Assembly (NCBI RefSeq): GCF_900111745.1
Contig: NZ_FOIJ01000021.1
Span: 1-64,000, forward strand
Direction of reading: 5' to 3'
Length of the DNA stretch: 64,000 nt
Source of the DNA: Stigmatella erecta
Lineage (GTDB): Bacteria; Myxococcota; Myxococcia; Myxococcales; Myxococcaceae
The notes under the pieces were generated by a model. The model was given only the letters and a program-made list of their open reading frames with translations, was not told the DNA's origin and searched no databases. Position numbers and translations under genes: made by a program. Below are positions 16,802 through 25,965 of the stretch, in pieces; within the stretch, counting starts at the first letter, position 1, and the number at the start of each line of letters is the position of its first letter.

Positions 16802-17560
16802 GTGCTTCAGGCCGACCACATATCCAAGCGCCTCGGTGGCATTGCCGCGCTCAGTCATTGCAGCCTGGTCATTGGCAAGGGCCTCGTCACCGGCATCATT
16901 GGACCGAACGGTGCTGGGAAATCGACCCTGTTCAATGTCCTGGGCGGATTGATGGCGCCGGATCAGGGCCGCGTCCTGCTGGAAGGCCGGGACGTCTCGG
17001 GACTGCCCCCACATCGGCTGGCGGCCCTGGGCCTGGTGCGCACCTTCCAGATCGCCCGTGACCTGGCGGAGCTGACCGTGCTGGAGAACCTGCTGCTCGC
17101 GCGGCCTTCGCAGACCGGAGAGTCCCTGCTGGGCGCCCTATTCCGTCCGGCACGGGTGCGGCAGGAGGAGCGCGAAGCCCTCCAGAAGGCCTCGGCGTTG
17201 CTGGGCCGGTTCGGGCTGCTCCAGCACGCGGATGCTCCCGCCAGGAGCCTGTCCGGCGGCCAGAAGAAGCTGCTGGAGCTGGCGCGCGCCCTGATGCTGG
17301 AGCCCAAGGTCATCCTGCTCGACGAGCCCGCCGCGGGGGTCAGCCCCGTGATGGTCCGCGGCCTGGCGCGCATCATCGGCGAGCTTCGCTCCGAAGGGTT
17401 GACCTTCGCGATCATCGAGCACGACATGGATCTGATCGCGGAGCTCTGTGACCACGTCTACGTGATGGCCGAGGGCACCCCGTTGACCGCGGGCCGCTTC
17501 GCCGAGGTCACCGCCGATCGCCGCGTGGTCCAGGCCTACCTGGGAGGCATGGCGCCATGA
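16802..17560 (+). CDS. livG: Branched-chain amino-acid-type ABC transporter ATPase (LivG-like)
   Basis: The 252-residue ATPase has Walker A (GPNGAGKST), the signature SLSGGQKK, Walker B (VILLDEPAAGVSP) and a switch His (IIEHDMDLI). Sequence such as HRLAALGLVRTFQI is typical of the LivG half of HAAT transporters. I prefer GTG 16802, where GAGAGAG lies just upstream; a TTG at 16784 would add six residues. It is the first of a translationally coupled set: its last four bases (ATGA) overlap livF. LivGFHMK systems import branched-chain amino acids, urea, amides or other small polar molecules. Here the transporter heads a biosynthetic-looking operon, so it may import a precursor or recover the product. 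Confidence 0.9.
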   Translation: MLQADHISKRLGGIAALSHCSLVIGKGLVTGIIGPNGAGKSTLFNVLGGLMAPDQGRVLLEGRDVSGLPPHRLAALGLVRTFQIARDLAELTVLENLLLARPSQTGESLLGALFRPARVRQEEREALQKASALLGRFGLLQHADAPARSLSGGQKKLLELARALMLEPKVILLDEPAAGVSPVMVRGLARIIGELRSEGLTFAIIEHDMDLIAELCDHVYVMAEGTPLTAGRFAEVTADRRVVQAYLGGMAP

Positions 17561-18303
17561 CACCGCTGTTGCTCGCGGAGGGGCTGTTCGCTGGATATGG
17601 CAACGGCGACATCGTCCGAGGCGTCAGCCTCCAGGCGGGCGCCGGGCGCATCACCACGGTCATGGGGCCCAATGGCTCGGGCAAGTCCACCTTCATCAAG
17701 GTCCTGGCCGGGCTGGTGCCTTGCCGCCAGGGCCGGATCCTCCTGGAGGGCCAGGAGGTCACCCACCTCGCCGCGCCGCTCCGGGTGGCCGCCGGGCTGG
17801 GCTATGTGCCGCAAGAGTTCAATGTCTTCCGAAACCTCACGGTGCGCGAGAACCTCGACCTGGCCTCCGCCGTCCTGCATCGGGGCAGGCGTGACGGCAA
17901 GGCCGGGCTGGAGCGGGTGTTCGAGCTGTTCCCGGTGCTGTCCCGGCGCCTGAAGAGCCTGGCGGGCAACCTGTCGGGCGGAGAGCGGCAGATGCTGGCC
18001 TTTGCCTCCGCGCTGCTCGCGCGGCCGCGATTCCTGTTGCTGGACGAGCCCTCGGCGGGGCTGTCGCCCAAGGCCGCCGAGGAGATGTTCCAGACGGTGG
18101 CGCGGGTCCACGCCACCGGCGTCGGGGTGCTGATGGTCGAGCAGAACGTGGCCGGAGCCCTGGCCATTACTCACGACGTGATGGTGCTGGTGGGCGGCGC
18201 GGTGCGGCTGGCCACCACGGCCGAGGACCTGAAGCGTCAGCATGACCTTCACCAGCTCTACCTGGGCCCCACCGAAGGCGCGGCCCTGGAAGCAGCGCCA
18301 TGA
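17557..18303 (+). CDS. livF: Branched-chain amino-acid-type ABC transporter ATPase (LivF-like)
   Basis: The 248-residue ATPase has Walker A (GPNGSGKST), signature LSGGERQM, Walker B (FLLLDEPSAGLSP) and the LivF-typical LGYVPQEFNVFRNLTVREN segment. It overlaps livG and livH by ATGA at both ends. It would pair with LivG as the second nucleotide-binding subunit of the importer. Confidence 0.92.
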   Translation: MTPLLLAEGLFAGYGNGDIVRGVSLQAGAGRITTVMGPNGSGKSTFIKVLAGLVPCRQGRILLEGQEVTHLAAPLRVAAGLGYVPQEFNVFRNLTVRENLDLASAVLHRGRRDGKAGLERVFELFPVLSRRLKSLAGNLSGGERQMLAFASALLARPRFLLLDEPSAGLSPKAAEEMFQTVARVHATGVGVLMVEQNVAGALAITHDVMVLVGGAVRLATTAEDLKRQHDLHQLYLGPTEGAALEAAP

Positions 18304-19169
18304 GTGGGATTCCGCAGCTCCTCGTCAACGGCCTGGTGAGCGGATTGATCGTCGCCCTGCCCGCGGTCGCCCTGGCGTTGACCTACAGCGTGCTGAAGTT
18401 CTCCAACTTCGCCATTGGCTCGCAGCTGACCATGGGCGCGTATCTGGCCTTCATCTTCAACGTGCGGTTGGGCTGGCCCCTGGCCGCCGCGGCCCTCATG
18501 GCGGCGGTGCTGTCCGCGGGGCTGGCGATGGCGGTGGACTGGCTTGCCTTGCGGCCCCTGCGCGACCGCTCCCCGGTGACCCTGCTGGTGGCCTCCATGG
18601 GGGTGGCCTTCGTCCTCGAGAACCTCTGCCGCTTTGCCTTCGGCAACGGCGTGCTCAGCTATGACGTCCCCGTGGCGCGCCCCCTCCAGGTGGCGGGGCT
18701 GCGCGTCAACCGCGAGCAACTCATCGCCACCATCTCCGTTCTGGGCGCCCTGGTGGCAGTCCAGGGGCTGCTCTTCGCCACCCCGCTGGGCCGGGCCATG
18801 CGCGCCGTGGCGGACAACCCGTTGCTGGCCGCCGTGCGCGGCATCCACCGCCAGCGCGTCATCACCTGGTGCTGGGCGGTGGTGGGGGGGCTGACGGCCC
18901 TGGGAGGGGTGCTCATCGGGATGGACCGGGCCATTGATCCGATGCTCGGGTGGAATTACGTCATCTCCGTCTTCGCCGCCGCCATCCTGGGCGGCTTCGG
19001 CAACCCCTTGGGCGCCGCCCTGGGGGCGCTGGGGGTGGGGGTCATCGAGGAGCTGGCCACCGTGGTGGTGCCGGCCAGCTACCGCACGGGCGTGGCCTTC
19101 GCCGCCATCGCCCTGCTCCTGCTGCTGCGCCCCCAGGGGCTGGCGGGCGTCCGGGGAATCAAGCGATGA
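18300..19169 (+). CDS. livH: Branched-chain amino-acid-type ABC permease (LivH-like)
   Basis: The 289-residue inner-membrane permease has about eight hydrophobic segments, starting with LLVNGLVSGLIVALPAVALAL. It carries the permease-family motif near FAAAILGGFGNPLGA, where the ATPases dock. It overlaps livF and livM by ATGA, which implies matched expression of the two permeases. Confidence 0.92.
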   Translation: MSGIPQLLVNGLVSGLIVALPAVALALTYSVLKFSNFAIGSQLTMGAYLAFIFNVRLGWPLAAAALMAAVLSAGLAMAVDWLALRPLRDRSPVTLLVASMGVAFVLENLCRFAFGNGVLSYDVPVARPLQVAGLRVNREQLIATISVLGALVAVQGLLFATPLGRAMRAVADNPLLAAVRGIHRQRVITWCWAVVGGLTALGGVLIGMDRAIDPMLGWNYVISVFAAAILGGFGNPLGAALGALGVGVIEELATVVVPASYRTGVAFAAIALLLLLRPQGLAGVRGIKR

Positions 19170-20110
19170 CGGGCTATCTGGTGACCCTGACCACGCTGGT
19201 GGCCATCGCCAGCCTGACGGGCCTGGCGCTCAACCTCCAATGGGGCGCCGCGGGCATGGCCAACTTCGGCCTCGCCGGCTTCTACGCCCTGTCGGCCTAT
19301 GCCTGTGGGCTGGTCTCCGTGGCCACCGGCAGCCCCCTGGCGGGCCTGGGCGCCGCCCTCGCCGTCTCGTTCCTGGCCAGCGGCCTGGTGGCCCTGGTCT
19401 CGCTGCGCCTGGAGGAGGACTACCTGGCCATCGTCACGCTGGGCTTCGCCGAGCTGACGCGTCTGGTCATCCTCAACGAAGGCTGGCTGACCCAGGGCGC
19501 GCTCGGGTTGGCCGGCATTCCCCGCCCCCTCCAGGGGCTCCTCCCGGGAGACTTCCTGGAGTTTGGCTTCCTGGCGTTGACCCTCCTGGTCCTCCTGGCC
19601 GTTTTCCTGGTGCTGGAGCGCCTCGGCCGCTCGCCCTTTGGCCGGGCCCTGCGGGCCGTGCGCGAGGACGACGTGGTGGCGGCCACGCTCGGCAAGCGGG
19701 TGCTCTGGCTGCGGGTGCGGGCCTTCGCCCTGGGGGGCGCCATCACCGGGCTCGCGGGCGCCCTGCATGCCTTCTATTACACCTACATCGATCCCTCTCA
19801 GTTCAGCTCGAGCATCACCGCCTATGCGTTCATGGCCGTGATTGCCGGGGGCCGCAATTCCAACAGGGGCCTGCTGCTGGGCGCCTTCACCCTGATGGTG
19901 TTGCTGGAAGGCACCCGCTTCCTCAAGGACGCGGTGCCCTTCCTCGACTCCACCCGGCTCGCCGCGCTGCGTCTCATCTTGATTGGCGGAGGGCTGGTGG
20001 CGCTGCTCATCTACCGGCCCCAGGGCTTTCTGCCCGAGTACCGCCTGCGCCTGGCCCGGAAGCCTGACCCCGGCTCCCCGCAGTGGCTCCCCGTAGACCC
20101 CAAGTCCTGA
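19166..20110 (+). CDS. livM: Branched-chain amino-acid-type ABC permease (LivM-like)
   Basis: The 314-residue permease carries the LivM signature LALNLQWGAAGMANFGLAGFY and the docking region FMAVIAGGRNSNRGLLLGA. I start it at the ATG that overlaps the livH stop (ATGA at 19166-19169). The longer open frame upstream lies out of frame over livH and is a shadow. The C-terminus (LIYRPQGFLPEYR) is typical of the family. Confidence 0.92.
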   Translation: MTGYLVTLTTLVAIASLTGLALNLQWGAAGMANFGLAGFYALSAYACGLVSVATGSPLAGLGAALAVSFLASGLVALVSLRLEEDYLAIVTLGFAELTRLVILNEGWLTQGALGLAGIPRPLQGLLPGDFLEFGFLALTLLVLLAVFLVLERLGRSPFGRALRAVREDDVVAATLGKRVLWLRVRAFALGGAITGLAGALHAFYYTYIDPSQFSSSITAYAFMAVIAGGRNSNRGLLLGAFTLMVLLEGTRFLKDAVPFLDSTRLAALRLILIGGGLVALLIYRPQGFLPEYRLRLARKPDPGSPQWLPVDPKS

Positions 20111-20134
20111 CATCCTCCGGCCCAGGAGTCCCCC

Positions 20135-21364
20135 ATGTCCCAAAAGCTGTCACGCCGCGTCATCCTGGGCGCCGCCGCCGCCGCCGGGGCCGTGCCCCTG
20201 GCCATCCACCTTCTGCGCCCAGCGCCCGCCACCGGTCCCGTCATCCGGCTCGGGCTGATCGCGCCCTTCACCGGCAACACCGGCGCCTATGGCCCCGACA
20301 TGGAAAAGGCGGCCCGGTTGACCGTGGAGCAGATCAACGCGGCCGGGGGCCTCCTGGACGGACACACCCTGGAGCTCCTCGTGGAGGATGAGGAGAGCAG
20401 CCCGACCGCCTCCGTGGCGGCCGCGCGCAAGCTCCTGGATGTGCACAAGGTGGCGGGCCTCATTGGCCTCTGGGGCAGCCCGCCCGGCCTGGCCGTCAAG
20501 CCCATCGCCCTGCAATACAACACGGCCTTGTTCGTCTCCTGCTCGGCCAACGAGCTCACCAGCGGCGACACCAAGGGCCTCATCTGGCGCTTCCAGGCGC
20601 GGGCCACCCACTGGGGCACGGTCATCGCCCGCTCCATGCTGAAGCAGGGCATCAAGACCGTCTCCGTCCTGGCCCTGCAGAGCCCCTTCGTGGGCAGCAT
20701 GGTGGCGCCCTTCGAGGAGCACTTCCGGGCCCACGGTGGACAGATCCTCGAGACCGTCCGCTACAACCCCGATCAGCCCTCCTACCGCGCCGAGGTCGAG
20801 CAGGTGTTCAGCAAGCAGCCAGAGGCGGTCTTCGTCCCGGCGCTGCTGACCGACTTCTCCTCCATCGTGAAGGAGGTCTACCGCGGGGGCTTCACCAGCA
20901 AGCTCTTCACGCTCTCGGTCGCCGCGGACGCCGAGGGGAAGTTCGTCAGCGGTGTGGGCGCCGAGGCCGCCGAGGGCATCCACCACTTCCAGCCCTCCCC
21001 CCCGCTGGGCTCGCCCGGATACCAGAAGTTCGTGAAGCGGATGGGCGCCCGCGACGATGCGTTGTTCCTCTTCGCCGGCAACACCCATGATCAGGTGGCC
21101 CTGTTCGCCCTGGCGGTGGAGAAGGCCCGGAGCAGTGCGCCCCTGGACTACACCCGGCAGATCCTCTCGCTCTCCAACGGCCCCGGCGAGCCCGTGGATG
21201 ACGTGGTGGAGGCGCTGAAGCGGGTGCGCGCCGGCCAGCCGATCAACTTCGTTGGCGCGGGCTCCGATGTGGACTTCTCCCCCACGGGAGACCAGCTCAA
21301 CCGCCACTTCGGTCACTATGTGATCCGCAACGGCCAGAACGCGCTCGTCGAGCTGGTGAGCTGA
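20135..21364 (+). CDS. livK: LivK-type periplasmic substrate-binding protein with Tat-like signal
   Basis: The 409-residue protein has a twin-arginine-like signal (KLSRRVILGAAAAAGAV) followed by a type-I periplasmic-binding fold (IRLGLIAPFTGNTGAYGPDM, then AARLTVEQINAAGGLLDG). It should bind the ligand of the LivGFHM importer. A Tat signal would export it already folded. The binding pocket region (GLWGSPPGLAVKPIALQYN) differs from the leucine-binding LivK pocket, so the ligand need not be a branched-chain amino acid. It sits 24 bp after livM. A gap of 155 bp with possible promoter elements follows before the cupin gene. Confidence 0.9.
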   Translation: MSQKLSRRVILGAAAAAGAVPLAIHLLRPAPATGPVIRLGLIAPFTGNTGAYGPDMEKAARLTVEQINAAGGLLDGHTLELLVEDEESSPTASVAAARKLLDVHKVAGLIGLWGSPPGLAVKPIALQYNTALFVSCSANELTSGDTKGLIWRFQARATHWGTVIARSMLKQGIKTVSVLALQSPFVGSMVAPFEEHFRAHGGQILETVRYNPDQPSYRAEVEQVFSKQPEAVFVPALLTDFSSIVKEVYRGGFTSKLFTLSVAADAEGKFVSGVGAEAAEGIHHFQPSPPLGSPGYQKFVKRMGARDDALFLFAGNTHDQVALFALAVEKARSSAPLDYTRQILSLSNGPGEPVDDVVEALKRVRAGQPINFVGAGSDVDFSPTGDQLNRHFGHYVIRNGQNALVELVS

Positions 21365-21395
21365 GCACCAGGCGTGCGCCTCAAAGCCAGGTCAA

Positions 21396-21435
21396 GAACC
21401 GTAAAACAGGCCAGATTCAGAAGAACGGTAAAAAC
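21396..21435. promoter_or_regulatory. Tandem GAACSGTAAAA repeats upstream of the cupin gene
   Basis: GAACCGTAAAAC (21396-21407) and GAACGGTAAAAAC (21423-21435) are spaced 27 bases apart in the livK-cupin gap. TATAGA at 21446-21451 could be a -10 element. A related inverted form, GTTTTACACGGTAA, lies at 16747-16760, upstream of livG. The set could be operator sites for one regulator of both transcription units. Confidence 0.35.
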
Positions 21436-21519
21436 ATTCATTCCCTATAGATCAGAAGTCGCCTGATGCGGTATGGAAGGGGCCACCTGCACTCGCCAAC
21501 GCCACCGAAGGGATCCCGA

Positions 21520-22296
21520 ATGCACGGCTACCGGCCAACCGCTGCCTCCTACAACGAGCACTTCAACCTCTACACCGGGAAGGATGGATTGATCGGATCT
21601 GATCCGCACGGCGCCTATCCCACCACGGTGTCTGCCTGGTCCTCTCCCGGGTACCAGCTCAAGCTGGAGGGAGAGGGGACCCACTTCATCTTCGTGCAGG
21701 AGGGCAGGGCGGAGATCATCGTGCAGCATCCCGGGATTGGCCCCACGGCCTACACCCTGCAAAGCATGATGTATATGTCCGCCGCGGGCCCCGTCACCGT
21801 GACCGGGGGCAAGGGCTTCGCGGTCACCCGGCTCCAGTACACGGGCCTGTTCTCGATGGGCGGGCCGCTCGAGCGCCAGGGCCGGCTGCGTTACATCGAT
21901 GGATGCTCGGATACGTTGCTGCTCAGCCCCGTGAAGAAAGGGGATGCCTGCCTCAATCACCTGCACTTCCCCGCGGGCATCTCGCAAACCCAGCACACGC
22001 ACCCCTCCATCCGCTGTGGCATCGTCGCCCGGGGGCACGGCCGGTGTGTGATTCCCAGCGCGGATGGCCAGAGCACCGTCTCCATCCCCCTGCAGCCCGG
22101 GGCCGTCTTCGTCATCCCCCCCGAGGGGCACCACAGCTTCTTCACCGGCACCGAGACGATGGACGTCATCGCCTACCACCCGGACAGCGACACGGGGCCG
22201 GAGGATGACGACCACCCGATGGTCAACCGGACCATCGTCGACGGCGTGCCCGCGGCCCGGCTCAGCGCCATCCGCACCCAGGACATCCGGGAATAG
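21520..22296 (+). CDS. Cupin-domain protein
   Basis: The 258-residue protein contains two cupin-like halves. The C-terminal one has the metal-binding pattern HLHFPAGISQTQHTHP followed by GAVFVIPPEGHHSFF. Cupins cover dioxygenases, isomerases and sugar-binding proteins, so only a metal-dependent small-molecule role can be proposed. ATG 21520 is preferred over the ATG at 21466 because GAAGGGA precedes it. The gene opens the biosynthetic part of the operon and is followed after 7 bp by the ThrRS-like gene, so the two are probably co-translated. Confidence 0.8.
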   Translation: MHGYRPTAASYNEHFNLYTGKDGLIGSDPHGAYPTTVSAWSSPGYQLKLEGEGTHFIFVQEGRAEIIVQHPGIGPTAYTLQSMMYMSAAGPVTVTGGKGFAVTRLQYTGLFSMGGPLERQGRLRYIDGCSDTLLLSPVKKGDACLNHLHFPAGISQTQHTHPSIRCGIVARGHGRCVIPSADGQSTVSIPLQPGAVFVIPPEGHHSFFTGTETMDVIAYHPDSDTGPEDDDHPMVNRTIVDGVPAARLSAIRTQDIRE

Positions 22297-22303
22297 GCTG
22301 TCC

Positions 22304-23758
22304 ATGAGCGCCGAGAGCCAGGCAGAGGCGGAGAGCCCATCCAGCGAGGACGAGGGCGCGCACAAGAAGCACCTGCGCTCCACCGCGCTCCACATTCCGG
22401 GAAGGGGGCGCATCCTGCTCGAGGGCCCCCTCACCCCGGAGGCCATCCTGCGCCTGCGGGAGGAGGGGACGCTCGACGCCCCCTGGGCGGAGGTCCTGCT
22501 GCGCATGGTGCAGCCGCCCGCGCAGTCCCCCCTGGATGCGCACGAGGTGCGCAGCCTGGCCGAGCGCCTGGGCTTCCTCTCTCAGCGGTCGATGGCCAAG
22601 GGCTTCACGCTGACGCTGCCCCGGGGCATGCAGTTCGAGGCCTGCCTCGAGGCGTTCAACCAGCGCGCCCTGGACGCGCTGGAGGCCGAGGCGTACGAGG
22701 TGCCGGATGTGTATGATCCGTCGGTGTCGGCCATCGCCGAGCTGACCGAGCACTACGAGCGCCAGGGCCGCGTCATTCACGTGAACAACGGCAAGAGCTC
22801 GGCGCGCAATGCCTGGCGGCTGTCCTATGCCGCCGATCCGCTGCTGTTCGCCTGGCTCGGCGGACGCAAGCTCCTGCGCGGCGCGCTGCCCTACACGGTC
22901 TACACGCACACGCGCTTCCTGCGCTCCTTCCAGTCCGGGGAGCTGAACGGCCTGGACAAGGTGCGGCAGTTCTCGTTCCCGGAACTGCACACCTTCCTGC
23001 CCCAGGAGGCCATGGCGGAGCGGTACCTCTGGCACACGCGCCAGATGGCCCAGGCCATGGAGCAGCTGATGGGGCGCGGCTGGGTGCAGCGGCTGGAGGT
23101 CTCGGAGGAGCTTGCCGCCGAGCACCCCACCCTGCTCTCCGCGCTGGCCGAGGCCGTCAACGTGCCGACCCTCGTCCTCACCTTCGACCGCATGGAGCTC
23201 TACTACCGGATGAAGACCATGATGGTCGCGGATGCCGGTTACCGGGCGCTCATGCTCTACAACATGCAGTGGGATGAGCTGAACGGGGCCCGGTTCGGCA
23301 TTACCCTGGAGGACGGAACGCCCGTTTCCATCCTTCACGCCTCGCTGGCCGGAGGCATCTCCCGGCTGCTGCCCTGCCTGCTGGGCCAGGCGCTCATGGG
23401 CAAGCGCGAGCAGACCCTGCCCGTGGAGTACTCCCGGCCGCACCTGACGCTCTACGCGGTCGGCGGGGTGACGGACGCGGCGGCCATCGCCCGGCGCTCC
23501 CTGGGGGACGCCGTCCACGTCACGGCGGTCACCCCGGAGCGGCTCGGCAAGGAGATCTCCAACCTGAAGCAGGCCTGGCACCCCTATTTCGCCGTCATCG
23601 GCCCCGGAGAGGCCGCCGGAGAGCCGCTGCGCATCCAGAGCACCCAGTCCAAGGACACCGTCCCCGCGGCCCAGTGGCTGGAGCAGCATGCCGGACGGCT
23701 GGCGCTGTTCCGGCCCACCCGCGAGCTCCAGCGCCGGCAGGGGCTGCCCTTCAGGTAA
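22304..23758 (+). CDS. Stand-alone class II aminoacyl-tRNA-synthetase-like protein (ThrRS core)
   Basis: The 484-residue product resembles the catalytic core of threonyl-tRNA synthetase without the TGS and editing domains. Motif 2 reads FLRSFQSGELNGLDKVRQF (R207) against [20 protein letters not shown] in ThrRS. Motif 3 is GGISRLLPCLLGQAL (R354). Two of the three zinc ligands of ThrRS appear kept (H229 in PELHTF, H345 in SILHAS), but the Cys of MNCP is lost (LSYAAD) and the motif 2 Glu is Phe. Amino-acid recognition must therefore differ, or catalysis may be lost. Proposed roles are loading the cluster's own tRNA or making an aminoacyl-adenylate. A third option is self-resistance, as known for ThrRS copies near obafluorin and borrelidin genes, although the core-only form argues against it. 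Confidence 0.7.
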   Translation: MSAESQAEAESPSSEDEGAHKKHLRSTALHIPGRGRILLEGPLTPEAILRLREEGTLDAPWAEVLLRMVQPPAQSPLDAHEVRSLAERLGFLSQRSMAKGFTLTLPRGMQFEACLEAFNQRALDALEAEAYEVPDVYDPSVSAIAELTEHYERQGRVIHVNNGKSSARNAWRLSYAADPLLFAWLGGRKLLRGALPYTVYTHTRFLRSFQSGELNGLDKVRQFSFPELHTFLPQEAMAERYLWHTRQMAQAMEQLMGRGWVQRLEVSEELAAEHPTLLSALAEAVNVPTLVLTFDRMELYYRMKTMMVADAGYRALMLYNMQWDELNGARFGITLEDGTPVSILHASLAGGISRLLPCLLGQALMGKREQTLPVEYSRPHLTLYAVGGVTDAAAIARRSLGDAVHVTAVTPERLGKEISNLKQAWHPYFAVIGPGEAAGEPLRIQSTQSKDTVPAAQWLEQHAGRLALFRPTRELQRRQGLPFR

Positions 23759-23802
23759 TCGGCACGCGCGCGCGTGCCTCCCGGTCCAGGGAGTCTGTTG
23801 GC

Positions 23803-25965
23803 ATGAATGCACCGAAGTTCAACATCCTCGAGGACTCCAGCTCGGGCCTGAGCCAGCATGAGCCCCGGCTCCTGGCCGCGCTCGCCGGGCTGCCTCCCGG
23901 CTCGCGCGCCGTCCTGGCGATGCGCAGCGGCGCGGCCCTGGCCTTCAGCCTGCTCACGTGCTTCGAGCGCCGCATGGTCGCCGTGCCCATTGATCCGCGC
24001 GTTCCCGAGGCCAAGCGGCAATGGTACGCCGCGCATGCCCAGGCCTCGCTCCTGGTGACGGACGAGGGGTGCACCCCCCTGGCCACGGAGGCGCCGCCTT
24101 CGCCCGCGGAGGACCGCTTCATCATCTACACCTCGGGCTCGACGGGAGACCCGAAGGGGGTGGTGATGACGGAGGCCTCCGTGCGGGACAACGCGCGGGC
24201 GGTGGCCCAGCTCCACCGCTTCCGGCCCGGGGCCGTCCAGGCCACGTGCCTGCCCGTGTTCCACTGCAACGCCATGATGATGTCCGTGCTGGGCACCCAC
24301 CTGGCGGGCGCCACCGTGGCCCTGCACAACCGCTTCGAGCCGCAGGCCTACTTCGCCTTCATCGAGCAGACGGGCGCCGAGACGGCCTCCCTGGCCCCCG
24401 CGCTGCTGGAGCGGCTGGTCGAGGCCGCGCCCCGGTGGCCCTCCTGCCTGCGCTATGTGATTACCGCCGCGGCCCCGCTGCCGCGGGAGCTGGCGCAGCG
24501 CTTCTTCGCGCTCTATGGCCCCCGCCTGCGCCAGGGCTATGGGCTGTCGGAGGCCACCAACTTCAGCGCGGTCATGCCCGAGCTGGACGAGGCCGCCTTC
24601 CGCCAGGAGTACCTCGAGGCCCGGCCGCCCGTGGGCCTGCCGGTTCCCGGCACGGAGCTTCGCCTCCAGGACGGCGAGGTCCAGGTCCGCGGCGCCAGCG
24701 TCATGCGCGCCTACTGGCGCAACCCCGAGGCCACGTCCCGGGCGTTCACCCCGGATGGCTGGCTGCGGACAGGAGATCTCGGGCGGATGCGCGGGGACTA
24801 CCTGGTGCTCACCGGGCGCAGCAAGGAGGTCATCAACCGGGGCGGCGAGACGGTGTACCCGCGGGACATCGAGGAGGAGTGGGAGGGGCTCGGGCTGCCC
24901 CGCCCCTTCTTCGCCCTGCGGATCGCCAATGACGTGCTGAGCGACGACATCGGCGTGGCCGGCGAGCGGCTCACCTCCGAGTCCCTGGAGGTGCTCGCCC
25001 GGTCGAGGTTCAAGCCGGGCGCGGCCTGGAAGGGCCCCCTGGCGCAGACCTCGACGGGCAAGCCGCGCCGCGCGGAGATGGGAAAGGGGCTCTTCAGCGT
25101 CAGCGAGTCCCAGCACAAGCAGGAGCTGCTGCTGGCGCTCTCGGCGGCCACCGCCCGGAAGGTGCTGGCGCCCGGCCGGGCCCCGCCCCGGACGCCCCAG
25201 GCGGCGTTCATGCATGGGGAGTTCGCAAGGATGCTGCGGGAGCTGGAGCGCTACCCCCATGCGCTCCCGGAGCCAGACGCCAGCCTCGCCGAGGTGCCCG
25301 CGGTCAAGTTCCTCCACGCCATCGAGCAGCAGTGGGAGGGGCTGGCCTCGGGCGAGGCCTCCGTGGAGGACGTGATGCGCGGCCTGAAGGGCCAGTGGAC
25401 GCCGTTCATGACGGAGTGGCCCATGGGGAGCTACGCGCAGATGGCCGCGCGCTTCCTCATCGAAGGCAACCACCTGAGCGGCCGTGTCCTGGAGGTGGGC
25501 GCGGGCGTTGGCAACACGACGCGGTTGATCCTCGAGCACGTCAATGACGCATACATCCGGACCGACTTGAAAGTGGAGCTGCTCAAGCGGCTGAAGGCGC
25601 CTGGCACGGTGGAGGCATACAACTTCGACCAGCCCAGCCCGCACCGCGGCCTGGATACGGTGTTCGGCGTCAATGCCGTCCATTGCGCCGAGGACAAGCT
25701 CCGGGCGGTGGGCCACCTGTACGAGATGCTGAAGCCAGGCGGCTTGCTGCTGCTGGGCGAGGGCGCCCCCACGACGGTGGGCACGCTGCCCTGGTCCTTG
25801 AATGCAGCCTTTGGCCTCTTCGATGGGTGGTGGGACCGGGGCGGGTTCCTCGGCCGCGCCTTCTGGATTCATGCCTTTGAAACGTCAGGCTTCAGCGCCT
25901 GGGGATACAGCATTCTTCGCGCTGGACGCCACGACATGGGTGGGTTAGTCTGGGCATTGAAATAA
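23803..25965 (+). CDS. Adenylation domain fused to a methyltransferase
   Basis: This 720-residue fusion begins with an ANL-superfamily adenylation domain (about residues 1-440). It shows A3 (FIIYTSGSTGDPKG), A5 (QGYGLSEAT), A7 (TGDLGRM), A8 (GRSKEVINRGGE) and the A10 lysine (STGKPRRAE). A Class I SAM-dependent methyltransferase occupies about 540-720 (VLEVGAGVGNTT, then IRTDLKVELLKRL), like the methyltransferases embedded in PKS/NRPS modules. No carrier protein is present in it or nearby, so the acyl-AMP must be passed to CoA, a free amine or a tRNA-bound amine. The stop codon lies inside a perfect inverted repeat at 25953-25993. Confidence 0.85.
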   Translation: MNAPKFNILEDSSSGLSQHEPRLLAALAGLPPGSRAVLAMRSGAALAFSLLTCFERRMVAVPIDPRVPEAKRQWYAAHAQASLLVTDEGCTPLATEAPPSPAEDRFIIYTSGSTGDPKGVVMTEASVRDNARAVAQLHRFRPGAVQATCLPVFHCNAMMMSVLGTHLAGATVALHNRFEPQAYFAFIEQTGAETASLAPALLERLVEAAPRWPSCLRYVITAAAPLPRELAQRFFALYGPRLRQGYGLSEATNFSAVMPELDEAAFRQEYLEARPPVGLPVPGTELRLQDGEVQVRGASVMRAYWRNPEATSRAFTPDGWLRTGDLGRMRGDYLVLTGRSKEVINRGGETVYPRDIEEEWEGLGLPRPFFALRIANDVLSDDIGVAGERLTSESLEVLARSRFKPGAAWKGPLAQTSTGKPRRAEMGKGLFSVSESQHKQELLLALSAATARKVLAPGRAPPRTPQAAFMHGEFARMLRELERYPHALPEPDASLAEVPAVKFLHAIEQQWEGLASGEASVEDVMRGLKGQWTPFMTEWPMGSYAQMAARFLIEGNHLSGRVLEVGAGVGNTTRLILEHVNDAYIRTDLKVELLKRLKAPGTVEAYNFDQPSPHRGLDTVFGVNAVHCAEDKLRAVGHLYEMLKPGGLLLLGEGAPTTVGTLPWSLNAAFGLFDGWWDRGGFLGRAFWIHAFETSGFSAWGYSILRAGRHDMGGLVWALK

